Shown here piece after piece: positions 1 through 21,397 of a stretch of 64,000 nucleotides of DNA (positions are counted from its first letter, which is position 1; each line of letters begins with the position of its first letter). Source of the stretch: Turritopsis dohrnii (lineage: Eukaryota > Cnidaria > Hydrozoa > Anthoathecata > Oceaniidae); NCBI GenBank assembly GCA_027922465.2, contig BQMF02000383.1:124001-188000 (forward strand), read 5' to 3'. Made by a program: the position numbers and the translations under genes. The notes under the pieces are model-generated. The model saw only the letters and a list, made by a program, of their open reading frames with translations. It did no database searches and was not told the DNA's origin.

Positions 1-919
1 GTAGAATCGGTTAGGGAGTCTTCATGAGTAGAAGTATCAACAGTTGAATCAGCTTGGGAATCTTCATGAGTAGAAGTATCATCTGTAGAATCAGCTAGGG
101 AATCTCCATGTATAGAAGTATCAACAGTAGAATCAGTTTGTGAATCTTCATGAGTGGAAGTATCATCAGTAGAATCAGCTTGGAGGTCTTCATGAGTTAA
201 AGTATCATCAAGAGAATCAGCTAAGGAATCTTCATGAGTAGAAGTATCATCAGTAGAATCGGTTTGGGAGTCTTCATGAGTGGAAGTATCATCAGTAGAA
301 TCAACTTGGGAATTTTCATGAGTAGAAGTATCAACAGTAGAATCAGCTTGGAAGTCTTCATGAGTTAAAGTATCATCAAGAGAATCAGCTAGAGAATCTT
401 CATGAGTAGAAGTATCATCAGTAGAATCGGTTTGGGAGTCTTCATGTTTTGAAGTATCATCAGGAGAATCAGTTTGTGAATCTTCATCAGTAGAAGTTTC
501 ACCAGTAGAATCAGTTTGGAAATCTTTATGTGTAGAAGGATCATCAGTAGAATAAGCTTGGATATCTTCATGTGTAGAAGGATCATCAGTAGAATCAGCT
601 TGGGAATCTTCATGAGTAGAAGGATCATCAGTAGAATCACTGTGGGAGTCTTCGTGAGAATAGGTATCATCAGTAGAATCAGTTTGGGAATCTTCATGAG
701 TAGAAGTATCATCAGTAGAATCGGCTTGGAAGTCCACATGAGTGGAAGTATCAACAGTTGAATCAGCTTGGGAATCTACATGAGTAAACGTATCATCATT
801 AGAATTAGCTTGGGAATCTTCTTGTGTAGGAGTATCATCAGTAGAATCAGTTTGTTAATCTTCATGAAGGGAAGTATCAACAGCAGAATCAGCTTGTGAA
901 TCTTCATGAATAGAAGTTT
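1..919. repeat. 42-bp tandem repeat (about 22 units)
   Basis: A minisatellite with period exactly 42 bp (14 codons), consensus beginning AGTAGAATCAGCTTGGGAAT on the plus strand. Units differ by scattered substitutions but keep length, so all three frames on a strand repeat as 14-residue peptides. The Leu/Ile-rich and Arg/Ile-rich frames are shadows; the Asp/Ser/Thr frame on minus is the one that links to a signal-peptide exon. Confidence 0.95.
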
Positions 920-1142
920 CTGTTATATTTATTATATATTTTTATATATTTATTATTATATCTGTTATCTTTATACTCATACGCGCTGTGCATCCAGTTT
1001 TTAGTTGAGAAAGTAAATGTTTCGGGTCGTTTTTATCGGTCAATATCTTCTTAATCTGGTCATATAACGGCAGTTCGACCACGCAAGACACATTCACGAT
1101 TATTATAAGTAGAAAACCTTGCAGTGCATTTGATCGTTTCAA
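1..1142 (-). CDS. Putative secreted 14-residue-repeat protein (partial, two exons inferred)
   Basis: The reverse strand from 1142 encodes a Met start followed by a typical signal peptide (basic n-region, hydrophobic core around FLLIIIVNV). A donor GTATGAGT at 982 and an acceptor ATAACAG at 920 define a 63-nt AT-rich intron. Joining them keeps phase 1 and enters a frame made of about 22 tandem copies of a 42-bp unit, each coding roughly DDTSTHEDSQADST, rich in Asp, Ser, Thr and His. The frame is open from 854 to the left edge (about 284 codons) except for one TAA at 857-855 in the second unit, where other units have a Ser codon (TCA or TCC). The gene product would be an acidic, possibly O-glycosylated secreted repeat protein. 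Family not recognised. The stop means it is either a short protein, a nonsense allele or a sequence error. Confidence 0.45.
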
Positions 1143-1144
1143 AT

Positions 1145-1709
1145 GTTTTGATTGTTTGCAAGATCAAGAAACGATAGCGTTAACGTGCGTTTGCCAGCAA
1201 GTTTTCATTTGCTATTTTGAAGAGCAGGTAATGAAACATAGGGGAGTAAGAAATTTCAAGACAAGTATTGCACGAAGATTTATTAATGTTTTTAGGGTAA
1301 GTACGCTCTTGAAGTTTCTTTGTTTGTTTTGTTTTTCTTATCATATAAATAGGGTTTCTGCATCATTACTTTTCCTTTAGGAAAAACCAATAAAAACAAT
1401 ACATACGCGATTGAAGAAATGAATCTCGTAGTTTTAAATCATGACGTTCTGGGTTGGTGAAGAACAATATTCTATATTGGTGTCTCATCTTAGTTTCGTA
1501 AAAAGAAAATCACTAGAAGGTATTAATTTGTTTACAATTCATATTTTGACACGTTTACGACTTACGGGTTTGGCTTTTCAAAATAGCAAATAGCAAAATA
1601 GCCTTTGTTTACCTTGGATTATGGGTTCCATGAGCAGTTACAGCCACTTTAATCTTTCTGTTGTTTCCATGTGCGCAGAATTTATTTCTATATCGTATAG
1701 TGAAAGGAT
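1145..1709. other. Intergenic, no convincing gene
   Basis: Probable upstream region of the repeat-protein gene read on minus. It holds only a short plus-strand frame (1156-1380) with no recognised domain and no splice support. Confidence 0.4.
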
Positions 1710-1710
1710 T

Positions 1711-3278
1711 TAAAGAGGCATTGGCCGGCTTAAGACAAAAGAATTTGAGTTACTCTTGGTTATTCAAATCTGCCATGTGATTTGATAATCAAAAAATTAG
1801 AATGGTCGAGACAACTTGTAAACATCATGGCGAAGAGGACAGAAGATTTTCATTGCTGTCAGAATTATTTTTTTCAATGTCTTGTCTATGGGCGTAAATT
1901 GTGATATACTATTAAATATTGATACCCAGTTATCATGAATTTATCAAGGAATATTTCTGTGCTAGTTATTGAATGAGAGTACTTGTTACTTCAAAGATAT
2001 ACACAGACTCATGAGTGTACATTCACATCTATACATTTACAAAATAAGTTTAAATTTGCTATTGTATATAACTTGCATTACTGCTTTTCATTTTGCTGAA
2101 TCCTACCTCCCAGATAATTTAGAGGAAGACGGAAAGGTCGTTTGGATTGCCTTCTTGGGTAACATTTTTGTTGTTAGCTTGCTAAATATTTCTATCTGAA
2201 CATCATAAAGGTTTTTGAAATTAATTTCATTTTTGTGGCATCTTTTGTGGCCATGGTCCATTAGTTTTGATTTTGAGTTATTTCATGAGAACTTGTTTTG
2301 CTTTTCCTCTGTAGAAAACCAAAACAAAATGTAAAAGAAAATCCATTTGCTTTCTGACAATCACAGAAAAATATATCCTAGTAGTGAATAAGAACTTTTT
2401 ATTACTGGCATGACTTCAATTGCAAGCTCTACAACTTTTGAATCTACTTTGACATTATTCGTACACCATAGCTGGAATAAGTTCCAACATTTAACACTGT
2501 ATATGGAAACAATTTGATTTTAAATTGTTTCTTCTCCTTAATTTTCATTACGCTTACTTTTTTACTGTTTCCAAAATTTTAATAAGAACACAAATCTTGA
2601 TTTTGTCAGAGTGACATATCCGTTATTTCTGCCTGGAGTCACTTCTGTGGCTAATTAATTTTTCGTGTTTATACATTGCATCTGGATAATCATCATTGAA
2701 AATAACTTGTGTTTTTTTATTAAACATTTGAAATTGTATTTGTTTGTTTTGTTTTTTTGTCATTTTTGGGTATTTGATTGCTTACTGGATATGAAAGAAT
2801 GATCATATCCTTATGATGACTTCATGCATGGTTTAGTTTGTAAACATCTCTTTTCGATTCATTCCCATGGCTGGTTTCATTGTGTGCATCATGAAGAAAG
2901 AAGAACACTGATTCAATCTGAGGAAAAAACATTATTTGGCAAATTGAACTGTTGTTGTTATCTTGTCTTTTCCCATCCCTACTACATTCTTATAGGAAGG
3001 AACAAAATTAAAAAAGAATCAAAAATCGAATTTTAGTGCTTGTGTAAAATATTATTTCTGTGTTCACATTGAATCATATGTCACAAGATACATGTGTAGG
3101 TGCATCTCTATTATTAAAAGCCATGTGTTTCTATTATTTATTATTATATTTTCTCACTTCACAGTTCAGTAAACGATGTTCAAAGTGATTCCGAACTTCG
3201 CGCCATATTTGTTTTGATTTGATTCTTTTGATCACGTGAGAATAATATTTACATTTTAAGCCGGTCAATGCCTCTTTA
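1711..3278. mobile_element. Inverted-repeat element, about 1.57 kb, non-autonomous
   Basis: The left end TAAAGAGGCATTGGCCGGCT (1711-1730) is mirrored by the right end AAGCCGGTCAATGCCTCTTT (3259-3278), a near-perfect terminal inverted repeat of about 22 bp. The interior holds short frames at 1969-2199 and 2824-3036 without recognisable domains, so no transposase is visible. Flanking duplication is unclear (TA or AT). Family unknown. Confidence 0.7.
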
Positions 3279-3434
3279 ATATGAGTCTTTTTTATGTGTT
3301 TCAGATCTTCCCAGTAAAAAGGTGTTTATGATGTGCAACTTTGCTAATGAAAAATGCTTTATCTGGTGTACCTACAGAGTTTCTAACTAAAAGGGTGAGG
3401 AGTACTTTTTCCGTAAATATGTGTTGATGCTATA

Positions 3435-3942
3435 CCTTATCGGTTAAAATTTCGTCGGCGAAAAGTGACGAAATTTAAAAAAAAATTCGTCACTTTTCAC
3501 CGGAGAAATTTTATAACCGACGAAATGTTTTGACCGACGAAATTTTATAACCGACAAAATATTTTGTCCGACGAAATTGTTCACCAAAATTGAATTTTCT
3601 GTTTTACGTGTTTTTATTCGTGTTTGAAGGAGGTATTAGGAGGACAAGAGTGATTTTGAAATTGACTTTGAAATAGAAAGTACTAGTACTGAGGTACTAG
3701 AAGAGGAACAAGAAAGCGAAGAACGTCTTGAAAATGAAGAAAAAAACACTTGTATTAATATTGATTAGCATTTATTTTGTCAAATATAAGTAAAAAAACT
3801 AAAAAGCTGTTTTCTTCTGAAAGAGGGTTAAAACTTTTCATCGGTTAAATGTGACGAGATTTCAGAAAAAATTCGTCACTTTTCACCGCGAAATTTTATA
3901 ACTGACGAAAACTTTTCACCGACGAAATTTTGACCGATAAGG
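3435..3942. mobile_element. MITE with CCTTATCGG termini
   Basis: The ends CCTTATCGGTTAAAATTTCG and its near-complement ending CCGATAAGG are flanked by TA on both sides, suggesting a TA target duplication and a Tc1/mariner-like origin. The subterminal DNA is built from repeats of the type CCGACGAAAT and TCGTCACTTTTCACCG. A related half element lies at 43904-44035. The interior 3640-3768 holds an open acidic frame (Asp, Glu-rich, ending in a TAG) that looks like a captured exon. Confidence 0.75.
3640..3768 (+). pseudogene. Acidic coding-like fragment inside the MITE
   Basis: About 40 codons reading an Asp/Glu/Ser/Thr-rich peptide (for example SDFEIDFEIE) before a stop. Its composition differs sharply from the surrounding AT-rich non-coding DNA. 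It resembles the acidic N-termini of many transposases, but nothing is specific enough to name a family. Confidence 0.3.
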
Positions 3943-4437
3943 TATTTTTTAATCGCGGGGGAACATTGCACTGCATCTCAAATCGAACAAGACATTTTTC
4001 GGAAGATATCTCGAGAACTACAAATCAAAACCCGTAAAAATATTTTACACGGAATGCAATTTATTTTGATTTTTATTCTTTCTAATTTCATTGATAGGAA
4101 GGAACAGAAGCGATGATTATCGCTGACGAGTTGACATAAGGTCGACGAAAATATTATGATGAAAATTATTGTATACTTATAAGCAAATAAAATAAAATGA
4201 CAAAAATGAAACTAGAAAGAATAAAAATCAGTCGTTTTGCTTGGGATGAAATCAACAAACGCAATTTATTTTGGAGAGTGGAAAAAGCGTATGCACAGCA
4301 CGTATTTTTTATTTTTGATGGGTTTCAGTTCTTTATGTTGATTGCAATTTTGGAAAAGTGTTTTATTTATGTTGTGCCTGTTTAAGTGGGCTTTAAAATC
4401 AGGGGAACCTAAATTGCCTTCTAAATTAGACTCGAAG

Positions 4438-4463
4438 TTATTTGGAAAACATCTCTAAAACCT
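4438..4463 (-). CDS. Possible last exon of the death-fold/NTPase gene
   Basis: An acceptor with a T-rich tract (TTATTTTCTTAG) ends at 4464, and a phase-1 exon would add eight residues (EEVLEMFSK-like) before TAA at 4440-4438. It agrees in phase with the exon ending at 5168, but so short an exon can match by chance. Confidence 0.2.
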
Positions 4464-4582
4464 CTAAGAAAATAACTAGTATTTTTATGGTCTGCGTTAT
4501 TGACGAAGGGGTGACTACAACACTGATGCACTTTCTGTTTGTGATTTTGTAAATTCATTTTCGACACCATTTTTGAGAAGTC

Positions 4583-4584
4583 AT

Positions 4585-4674
<90 letters not shown>
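4583..4674. repeat. (ATTT)n microsatellite
   Basis: About 23 uninterrupted ATTT units on the plus strand, the expanded tail of the SINE on the other strand. Confidence 0.97.
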
Positions 4675-4675
<1 letters not shown>

Positions 4676-4966
4676 CGAATGTTTACCCAGGATAGCCTCT
4701 TCAGTTCCTTAAGGTACTGTTATCAATGAGGGTCCTGCGAAGGAGGTCCTAGAGCATTTAAAGCCCCCATTTGGGCTGCGGAAGCTGTAATGACAGAAAC
4801 CGCTCAACTAGACAACCACCCTAGACATCATTCCTACTCTCTTGCTGAGTGCTAAGCAGAGAGGATTGATTCACACTGTTATAGTCGCTGGCATGACTCG
4901 GTCGGGGATTGAACCCGCGACCTCCCGAACAGGAAGCGAGCACTCTACCACAAGGCTTCCAGTCGG
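4583..4966 (-). mobile_element. tRNA-derived SINE with (AAAT)n tail
   Basis: Read on minus, the element starts near 4966 with an A-box-like GTGGTAGAGTGCTCG, a seven-base anticodon-like loop (GTT), and a B box GGGTTCAATCC near 4905-4915. A unique body follows, and it ends in a 90-bp (AAAT)n tail at 4674-4583. This order (tRNA-like head, body, simple tail) defines a SINE. It lies downstream of the death-fold/NTPase gene's last confident exon. Confidence 0.8.
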
Positions 4967-5029
4967 TTTTCAGAATTAAAACCCGTAAAATATTTTTACT
5001 AGTATTATTTTATTACTATTTATCTCTAT

Positions 5030-5080
5030 TAAACGCCGCATCCAAAAATTGGAATTTTTAATAAACGCCGCTGCGTTTAC
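5030..5080. repeat. Fragment of the CGTTTATTAGAGG MITE family
   Basis: The sequence around AAACGCCGCATCCAAAAATT matches parts of the complete copy at 56429-56810 and another fragment at 44245-44315. Confidence 0.55.
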
Positions 5081-5167
5081 TAGAGGTAAAATGCCATGTT
5101 TAAAGCACTTCATAACTACAGCAAAGATCTTCATAAAATATTTGTGTGTATAAAAATGTTATCATAC

Positions 5168-15390
<10,223 letters not shown>

Positions 15391-15393
15391 ATC

Positions 15394-15790
15394 AAATTTG
15401 AAACCTTAAAGAGAAAGTCCCGATGCATATAAAAATCCTGGACTTTCCACTAATCTTGTTATTGGGAAACAAACTTATAAACTTATAAACAGCAATGGTA
15501 TAACATGTGCTGGCACACCAGAGTTTCTAGACAAATACAAATTCTACCAGCCACATCCCTGGTAGTACTGCAACCAACCCATTCCCTATGAAGTTTTCAG
15601 ATGTTTAGGGGTCAATAGGGCTGGATGAGGAGTAAGTTAGAAATTAGCGCCAATCGGTTGGCATCAGCTGGTATCAGTTAGTCAGAATAGAAAGCCAGAC
15701 TTGCAAGGAATGAGCTAGAATAATAACAAAATAAACTTTTTAGATACATAGAATTTCGGATATTAACACAACATCTTAAGATCTTGAAAA
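15394..15790. other. Upstream region of the death-fold/NTPase gene
   Basis: This should hold the promoter and 5' UTR. An AG at about 15404-15402 (CTTTAAG) precedes the ATG exon, so a non-coding first exon further upstream is possible. No specific factor site is convincing. Confidence 0.3.
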
Positions 15791-15814
15791 ATGAAATTCT
15801 TTGAAAAAATTTTT

Positions 15815-15925
15815 AAATGCTTATATTTCAGCTGACAGTGTGATCATTCATCATCAGACAAGAAGAGTGTATATATGGTACATTTTGCAATAAAATATTT
15901 ATATATCATCTATTAAAAATATTTT
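15815..15925. repeat. Dispersed repeat, copy 1
   Basis: The blocks TTTTTAAATGCTTATATTTCAG and AAGAAGAGTGTATATATGG also occur at 26850-27015, where they interrupt a Harbinger-derived copy. Confidence 0.75.
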
Positions 15926-16049
15926 CTGCTTGTCTTTAGCTCAACATCTCTTGCAGTATACTTTTTCATAGACATGTTTTTGATTAGTTACAAGAAACCA
16001 AGACAAACTTCACAAAAATAGATTCAATATAATAGATTTAATATGTACC

Positions 16050-17406
16050 GGGTGTACCAAAAAAACGTGCCTAAAATTGAAATTTTGATGTAGCTTTTTT
16101 TACTTAATCTTAAGACTTTAAACTTTCCAGATATGATCGGTAGCCTATTATTGTCCTTCCCTGAAAGTTTCATGTGTATATCATTTTTACCAAAAAGTAT
16201 GAAAAACCAATTGTTTATAGAATTGACGTCAGTTTTTTTACGGATAGAAAATTGAGATACATTTATTTTTCTACTTCCAAATGTAAAACAAAAACTGAAT
16301 AACTAAGTACAACTTGACTTGATAAATTAAATATATTACTAATCATGAATAAATCAGTTTTATGGACGATCCATTACACTCTTTAACTGCACGAACACGT
16401 CCCACAAACTCTTTCATTGATTTGCGAATGTCTTTAACGTTTGTGGCACATTCTTTCCATATTGACTTGATTTTCGCAATCATTTCTTCCTCAGACTCAA
16501 AAGGTTTCTTCAGCCTTCCTTGATAGACTTTTCTTTTGACTTCGTTCCAAAAATAGTAATCTAAAGGATTACTATCTAGGCTTTTGGGAGGCCATTAGTC
16601 TTTTCGGATGAATCGTCTAGGAATCGTTTCGTTTAAGAACTCTTGGACGATCTTGTTCGTATGTGATGTCGCTCCATCTTGTATGAAAATCCAATAGACT
16701 TTCTCGATGGCCGAAAATAGTTCACGATTGAGGTGTGTTTTGTAGTTTTTGGCATTTACTTTCAAGCCTCCACGGTTGACGAAAATTGGTTTCGTGACTC
16801 CATGCCAGGTAAGCGCGGCAGAAACCATAACTTTAACGGATTGACGATTGGTTTCGTGGAACAATCTTTTTTGCTACCTTTACAATAAACCCGATCATTT
16901 TGACTGTTTAACGGCACTTGTAGAGGAAAATCACTCTCGTCCTGAAAAACAGCGCGCTCAATCATCATGGGATTGCTCTGAAATTTCTCAACAAGACCAG
17001 CAGCTCGATCAACACGTCGTTTTCTTGTTGACTCGCTCATTTGAGGCGTTTTCATTCTTTTGAATTGACCAAAACCGTTATCTTTGATAATTCGGCAAAC
17101 TGACGTATGCGAGATTTCGAGCTCTTTGGCAATATTCCTCGGTGTGACATGTGTACCGGGATCGCCTTCTTGGGAGCATACCATTTCTTCAACCAAGGCT
17201 TTGTTTTCAGCTGTTCGTGCCGTTTTTGGTCTTCCAGAGCCTTTTCTACGATCCATGTTACCATCTTCACTGAATTTCTTAATCGGACGCTTCACAGAGC
17301 CATACTTCCAGTTTTTCTCTGGATTCTCTTTCCATATATTGTACCCTGTGTAACCTTTTTCAACATAATGCTTGATAATCGCTTTATCCTCTGTTGAAAA
17401 AACCAT
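16050..17406 (-). pseudogene. Tc1/mariner transposase, frameshifted with in-frame stop
   Basis: Frame one (17406-16870) carries the N-terminal HTH region (for example GSGRPKTART, ELEISHTSVCRII) and the first catalytic Asp in VFQDESDF. A one-base change in an A-run near 16863 shifts to a second frame with the second Asp in IFIQDGATSH. A TAA at about 16597 interrupts before WPPKSLDSNPLDYYFW, which holds the third Asp. The C-terminus continues to about 16350. The left terminus GGGTGTACCAAAAAAACGTG is at 16050; no matching right end is found beyond 17406, so that side is truncated. Counting the stop as a residue, 38 residues separate the second and third Asp. Confidence 0.85.
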
Positions 17407-17623
17407 TTTTCTATTTACTTTGAAAGTTTAATTCTGCAATATTAAATTGCTGGTCGCCGTGGAGTTTATGTAAACAGTTTTATATATGACACTGCAAGAG
17501 CTTCTTTTTTGAGAAATAAAAACAAAACAAAAGAAAACTCCAGGCTTGAGGATGACTTCGGCGCTCGAGCTTTTAATTTAGAATCCCAATGATTTGACGT
17601 TTTGACGTCAAATCTATAAACAA

Positions 17624-18459
17624 CTAGCCGCCAAGGCGGCGTCGCTCGCCGCCCATATCCACCTGCTCTGTATCACTCTATCAATAAACGTCAAATTTCC
17701 TTATAACCGGCTCGTACAACTTGTGTTCAACCAGAAGCAGATTCGAAGTCACAACCTCTGGTAAAACCAATCTTTTATCAGTGTAACAATACACTCAAAA
17801 CGTAGAGAGAGAAAACTTCAACTTTTTATTAGCTTTTGTTTTAAAAAAGTTACACGCTCTAACATGGGTGCTATCAAACAGGGGGAAAATGGTTTCTCTT
17901 CTTAAAAAGTTCACACAGAGGAGAGAAAAAAGGCACGTGCTAAATGAATAAATGGAATAAAGAAACGTTCGATCAGAACGCTTAACATCTAAAAGAAGAA
18001 ATTAATTTATTAAAAGAAAAGCAAAAAAAAAACATTTTGTTTTGATATGATACTCTTTTTTTACCTATCGATTTTTAAACATTTTGATTGCTCAAAAAAA
18101 AAGTTCACCCGTCTCAGACAGTCAGGCAAGAGTTAGTGGCAAACCGAACATATGCTGCCATGTTCTGCCACTGCTGCTTTTTGTCCAAAATGTTTAATCA
18201 GTTAGTTTCTTTGTATTTCGTTGATGTACTGTTTTCAAAGCCAAGTCAACGTGGAATATAAAACTAACAATAATGATAAAAACAAAACGTTATTCTTATT
18301 GGTTCACCAGCCAAAAAAAAGTCAAGTTCGGTTGGGGTTGCAATGTATTTGTTTCGAACTCTCATTGCACACAAAAAAAGAAACAATTTCGCTCACAACT
18401 CAATCTACCATTTTGCGTGACTTGCAAACAAACAAACAGACAAACAGAGAATCGGCTAT
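17624..18459. mobile_element. TAGCCG-ended element, copy A
   Basis: Starts CTAGCCGCCAAGGCGGCG and ends AGAGAATCGGCTA. The start contains three GC-rich arms (GCCGCC, GGCGGC, GCCGCC) that can form alternative hairpins. The same termini flank the 453-bp copy C at 29084-29536, and another start (copy B) lies only 11 bp further on at 18471. Non-coding; family unknown. Confidence 0.65.
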
Positions 18460-18470
18460 TAATATAAAGA

Positions 18471-18550
18471 CTAGCCGCCAAGGCGGCGTCGCTCGCCGCC
18501 CATGTTCAGTATGCGTTGTGTCACCTCCCAATGAGTTCACGAAAAATAAA
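18471..18550. mobile_element. TAGCCG-ended element, copy B (truncated)
   Basis: Starts CTAGCCGCCAAGGCGGCGTC and stays similar to copy C through GAAAATAAAATT, then changes into sequence of the TTAAAGG family. Confidence 0.6.
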
Positions 18551-18559
18551 ATTATTCAT

Positions 18560-18750
18560 TTTTTTTTTTCAAATAAAATTCGTCAAAAATTCTTTTTCGC
18601 TCCAAATAAGCACTTGAAGTTATGCTCCTCAGCTAACCATTATTACAGTTGTGACGTCACCTATGTACATCTCTTTCAAAGTAATATGGATGAGGACAGC
18701 GTTAGCAGTCCATTTTTCGTCCATTGCAGAAAAACTGAATGAAGGCTTTA
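18560..18750 (+). mobile_element. Internal piece of the TTAAAGG family with CRE and mini-ORF
   Basis: Similar to 53390-53520: TAAGCA, AAGTTATGCTCC, ACAGTTGTGACGTCAC and an ATG starting MDEDSVSS (18686-18742). The TGACGTCA palindrome is at 18652-18659. Ends of the element were not identified here. Confidence 0.55.
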
Positions 18751-18934
18751 AAGCAGTTCTGATTCAGGTTCCACTGAACACAATGGCCTATATATACATT
18801 AACAATCTGGAATATACTGAAGCAGAAATGCAGGCTTCAGGTTTTCCAAACATAGTCCAAGTCTGAGGGCAACACTCCACTTCATGTCATGATCAGTCAA
18901 TTTGGCTGATATTAATATCAACAAGAAGCCTTTT

Positions 18935-20155
18935 GGCTTGAAGACTTCAGGACGTAACACAACGATGCATATTTAGTCTCAAAATACAACGTTGCCGAAT
19001 TGCCAAATTATGTTCAAATCTAATAAAATGACTGGCAAATTCAAAATCAGCAACTTCTAATTGTGAGTTGTAGAAATTTTTATGAATATTGCGGAAATTT
19101 CTAAGTTTGATCCAAATTTGGCCCGAATTACCCATTTCTGGTCAAATCTGACAAAATGACTGACAAATTCGTAATCAGCACCTTTCAAATGTGATCGGCG
19201 CAAAATTTTTTGAAATTTGAAGAACTTTCTAAATTTGGTCCAAATTTGACCTAAATTGGCCAATTTTAGTAAAACCTGGCAAAATAATTGTCAAATTTGA
19301 AATCAGCACCTTTCAATTGTGATCTTTGCAAAATTTCCTGAAAAATGAAGAACTTTCGAAATTTGGTCCAAATTTAGTCTAAATTGGCCAATTTTAGTCA
19401 AACCTGGCAATATCATTGTCAAATTTGAAATCAGCACCTTTCAATTGTGCCCTGTGCAAATTTTCATGAAAATTGAAGAACTTTCGAAATTTGTTCCAAA
19501 TTTGGCCTAAATTGCCCAATTTTAGTCAAACCTGGCAATATCATTGTCAAATTCGAAATCAGCACCTTTCAAATGTGATCCGTGCAAATTTTTGTGAAAA
19601 TTGAAGAATTTACGAAATTTGGTCCAAATTTGGCCTAAATTGCCCAATTTAGTCAAACCTGGCAATATCATTGTCAAATTCGAAATCAGCACCTTTCAAT
19701 TGTGATCCGTACAAAATTTCATGAAAATTGAAGAACTTTCGAAATTTGTTCCAAATTTGGCCTAAATTGCCCAATTTTAGTCAAACCTGGCAATATCATT
19801 GTCAAATTCGAAATCAGCACCTTTCAAATGTGATCCGTGCAAATTTTTGTGAAAATTGAAGAATTTACGAAATTTGGTCCAAATTTGGCCTAAATTGCCC
19901 AATTTTAGTCAAACCTGACAAAATCATTGTCAAATTTGAAATTAGCACCTTTCAATTGTGATCCGTGCAAAAATTCATGAAAATTGAAGAACTTTCGAAG
20001 TTTGGTCCAAATTTGGCCTAAATTGGCCAATTTTAGTCAAACCTGGCAATATCATTGTCAAATTTGAAATCAGCACCTTTCAATTGTGCTCTGTGCAAAT
20101 TTTCATGAAAATTGGTCAACTGGAAGTCCTAATTTGACCAAATTTGCGAATTCGG
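18935..20155. repeat. 128-bp satellite array
   Basis: About nine to ten units with period 127-128 bp, counted from successive CTAAATTG positions (19251, 19379, 19507, 19635, 19762, 19890, 20018). Units contain GTCAAACCTGGCAATATCAT and GAAATCAGCACCTTTCAA. Left units are more diverged. A (GGA)n-like stretch (20200-20235) follows. A diverged, inverted relative is at 39730-40060. Confidence 0.92.
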
Positions 20156-20279
20156 CAACGATGTCATGTAAACGCTGCACGAAAACGTTCATAACTTGGA
20201 GGAGTAGTAGTAGTAGGAGGAGGAGGAGGAGAAACCACGGGTATTTTAAATACTTTACTCCACCACGGGTGTCCTAAAG

Positions 20280-21397
20280 TCAAATAGAATTTAATGTTTT
20301 TTATGTATTTAATGTGTTATACTTTACAGACCTAAATTTGACATACTTTGTAGCATGGCATCATCACGTACATTAACAACAAGTAAATGACAAAATGATT
20401 ACTGAATGAAAAAACAAACTATAAAACGATGCAGATACAAAACACTTTGCAAAGCCTCGATTTAGTGTTGGTTGTTTATTATCATATAGATTATGAGCAT
20501 TTTATTTTTCTGATAATCTATGCTATGGTGCCTTGTAGAGTTTTGTGACAGTGACTTTAAAAAGTCCATCAAAGTCCAGATATTAGGGTTAGGGTTAAGT
20601 TAGGTTATTTAATATAAAGATTAAAACCTATTCTGAAACTGCGTCCATTTTCAACGCATCCGAAATTAGATATCCCGAGACATCTCATCGTTTTGGCACT
20701 ACTTTCCTCCTTCTTAGGTTTGTTTTTTTCTTCGTTTTCCTTTGGTGACTTCCTTAAACATTTCGAGATGCTCAGCGTACCTTACATATGCATTGCATAA
20801 CTTTTTCCGTTATTTCTTTCACCAGTATATTTTAAGTAAAAATATTTCCTGAATTCATGTAGAGCAATAAATGTTCTTTCCAACGGTGTATCAAATGACA
20901 TATTTACATAAGTAGTAATTAGTCTGTAAAAACGATCAAATTTACGGACTTGTGTGTGCTTCTTTGAGCTCCAAGTCCCGAAGAAAAAGGTTTTTTGAAT
21001 GTTTTTTGTGATTGTGTTGAAGAATCACAATAATCAGTGGAAACAAAGTGTGCCTGCGAATCTCAATTAATGGTTTTGTTCAGGAGAAAAACAGTTTTTT
21101 GATTTTTCCATAATTATGAGCTTAGTTGAAAACAATCACGGATTTTGAGCCAATCAGGAATTTTCTCTCAAATCGCGGGAATTCTGTTCGTTATCAGGCT
21201 TTCACCTACCGCTGTACAAAGTTTTAAAGGAAACAAGCCATTTGCTGAGAAGAAGGAGCTCAAAGAAGGTAGAACATTAATTATTTATCATCACATCACG
21301 ACAATATGACAGCCTTTAATAAATTCAGAAAGTGTGCTGCCAATTTAATTAAACGCTTTTTGAGTATATAACAAATTGTATTAAAGGTTGTCATAAC
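20280..21397. other. Non-coding DNA with a short telomere-like motif
   Basis: No gene or transposon end seen. AGGGTTAGGGTTA at 20585-20597 is two TTAGGG-type units, too short to mean more than chance or a repaired break. Confidence 0.4.

Noticed and set aside
389..754. Leu/Ile/Met-rich 121-residue frame on minus
   Set aside because: It is the shifted frame of the 42-bp repeat; the Asp/Ser/Thr frame has the signal-peptide exon.
18935..20155. Possible CRISPR-like array
   Set aside because: Units are contiguous 128-bp repeats with no unique spacers, in a eukaryotic genome.
20581..20600. Interstitial telomere array
   Set aside because: Only about two TTAGGG-type units.
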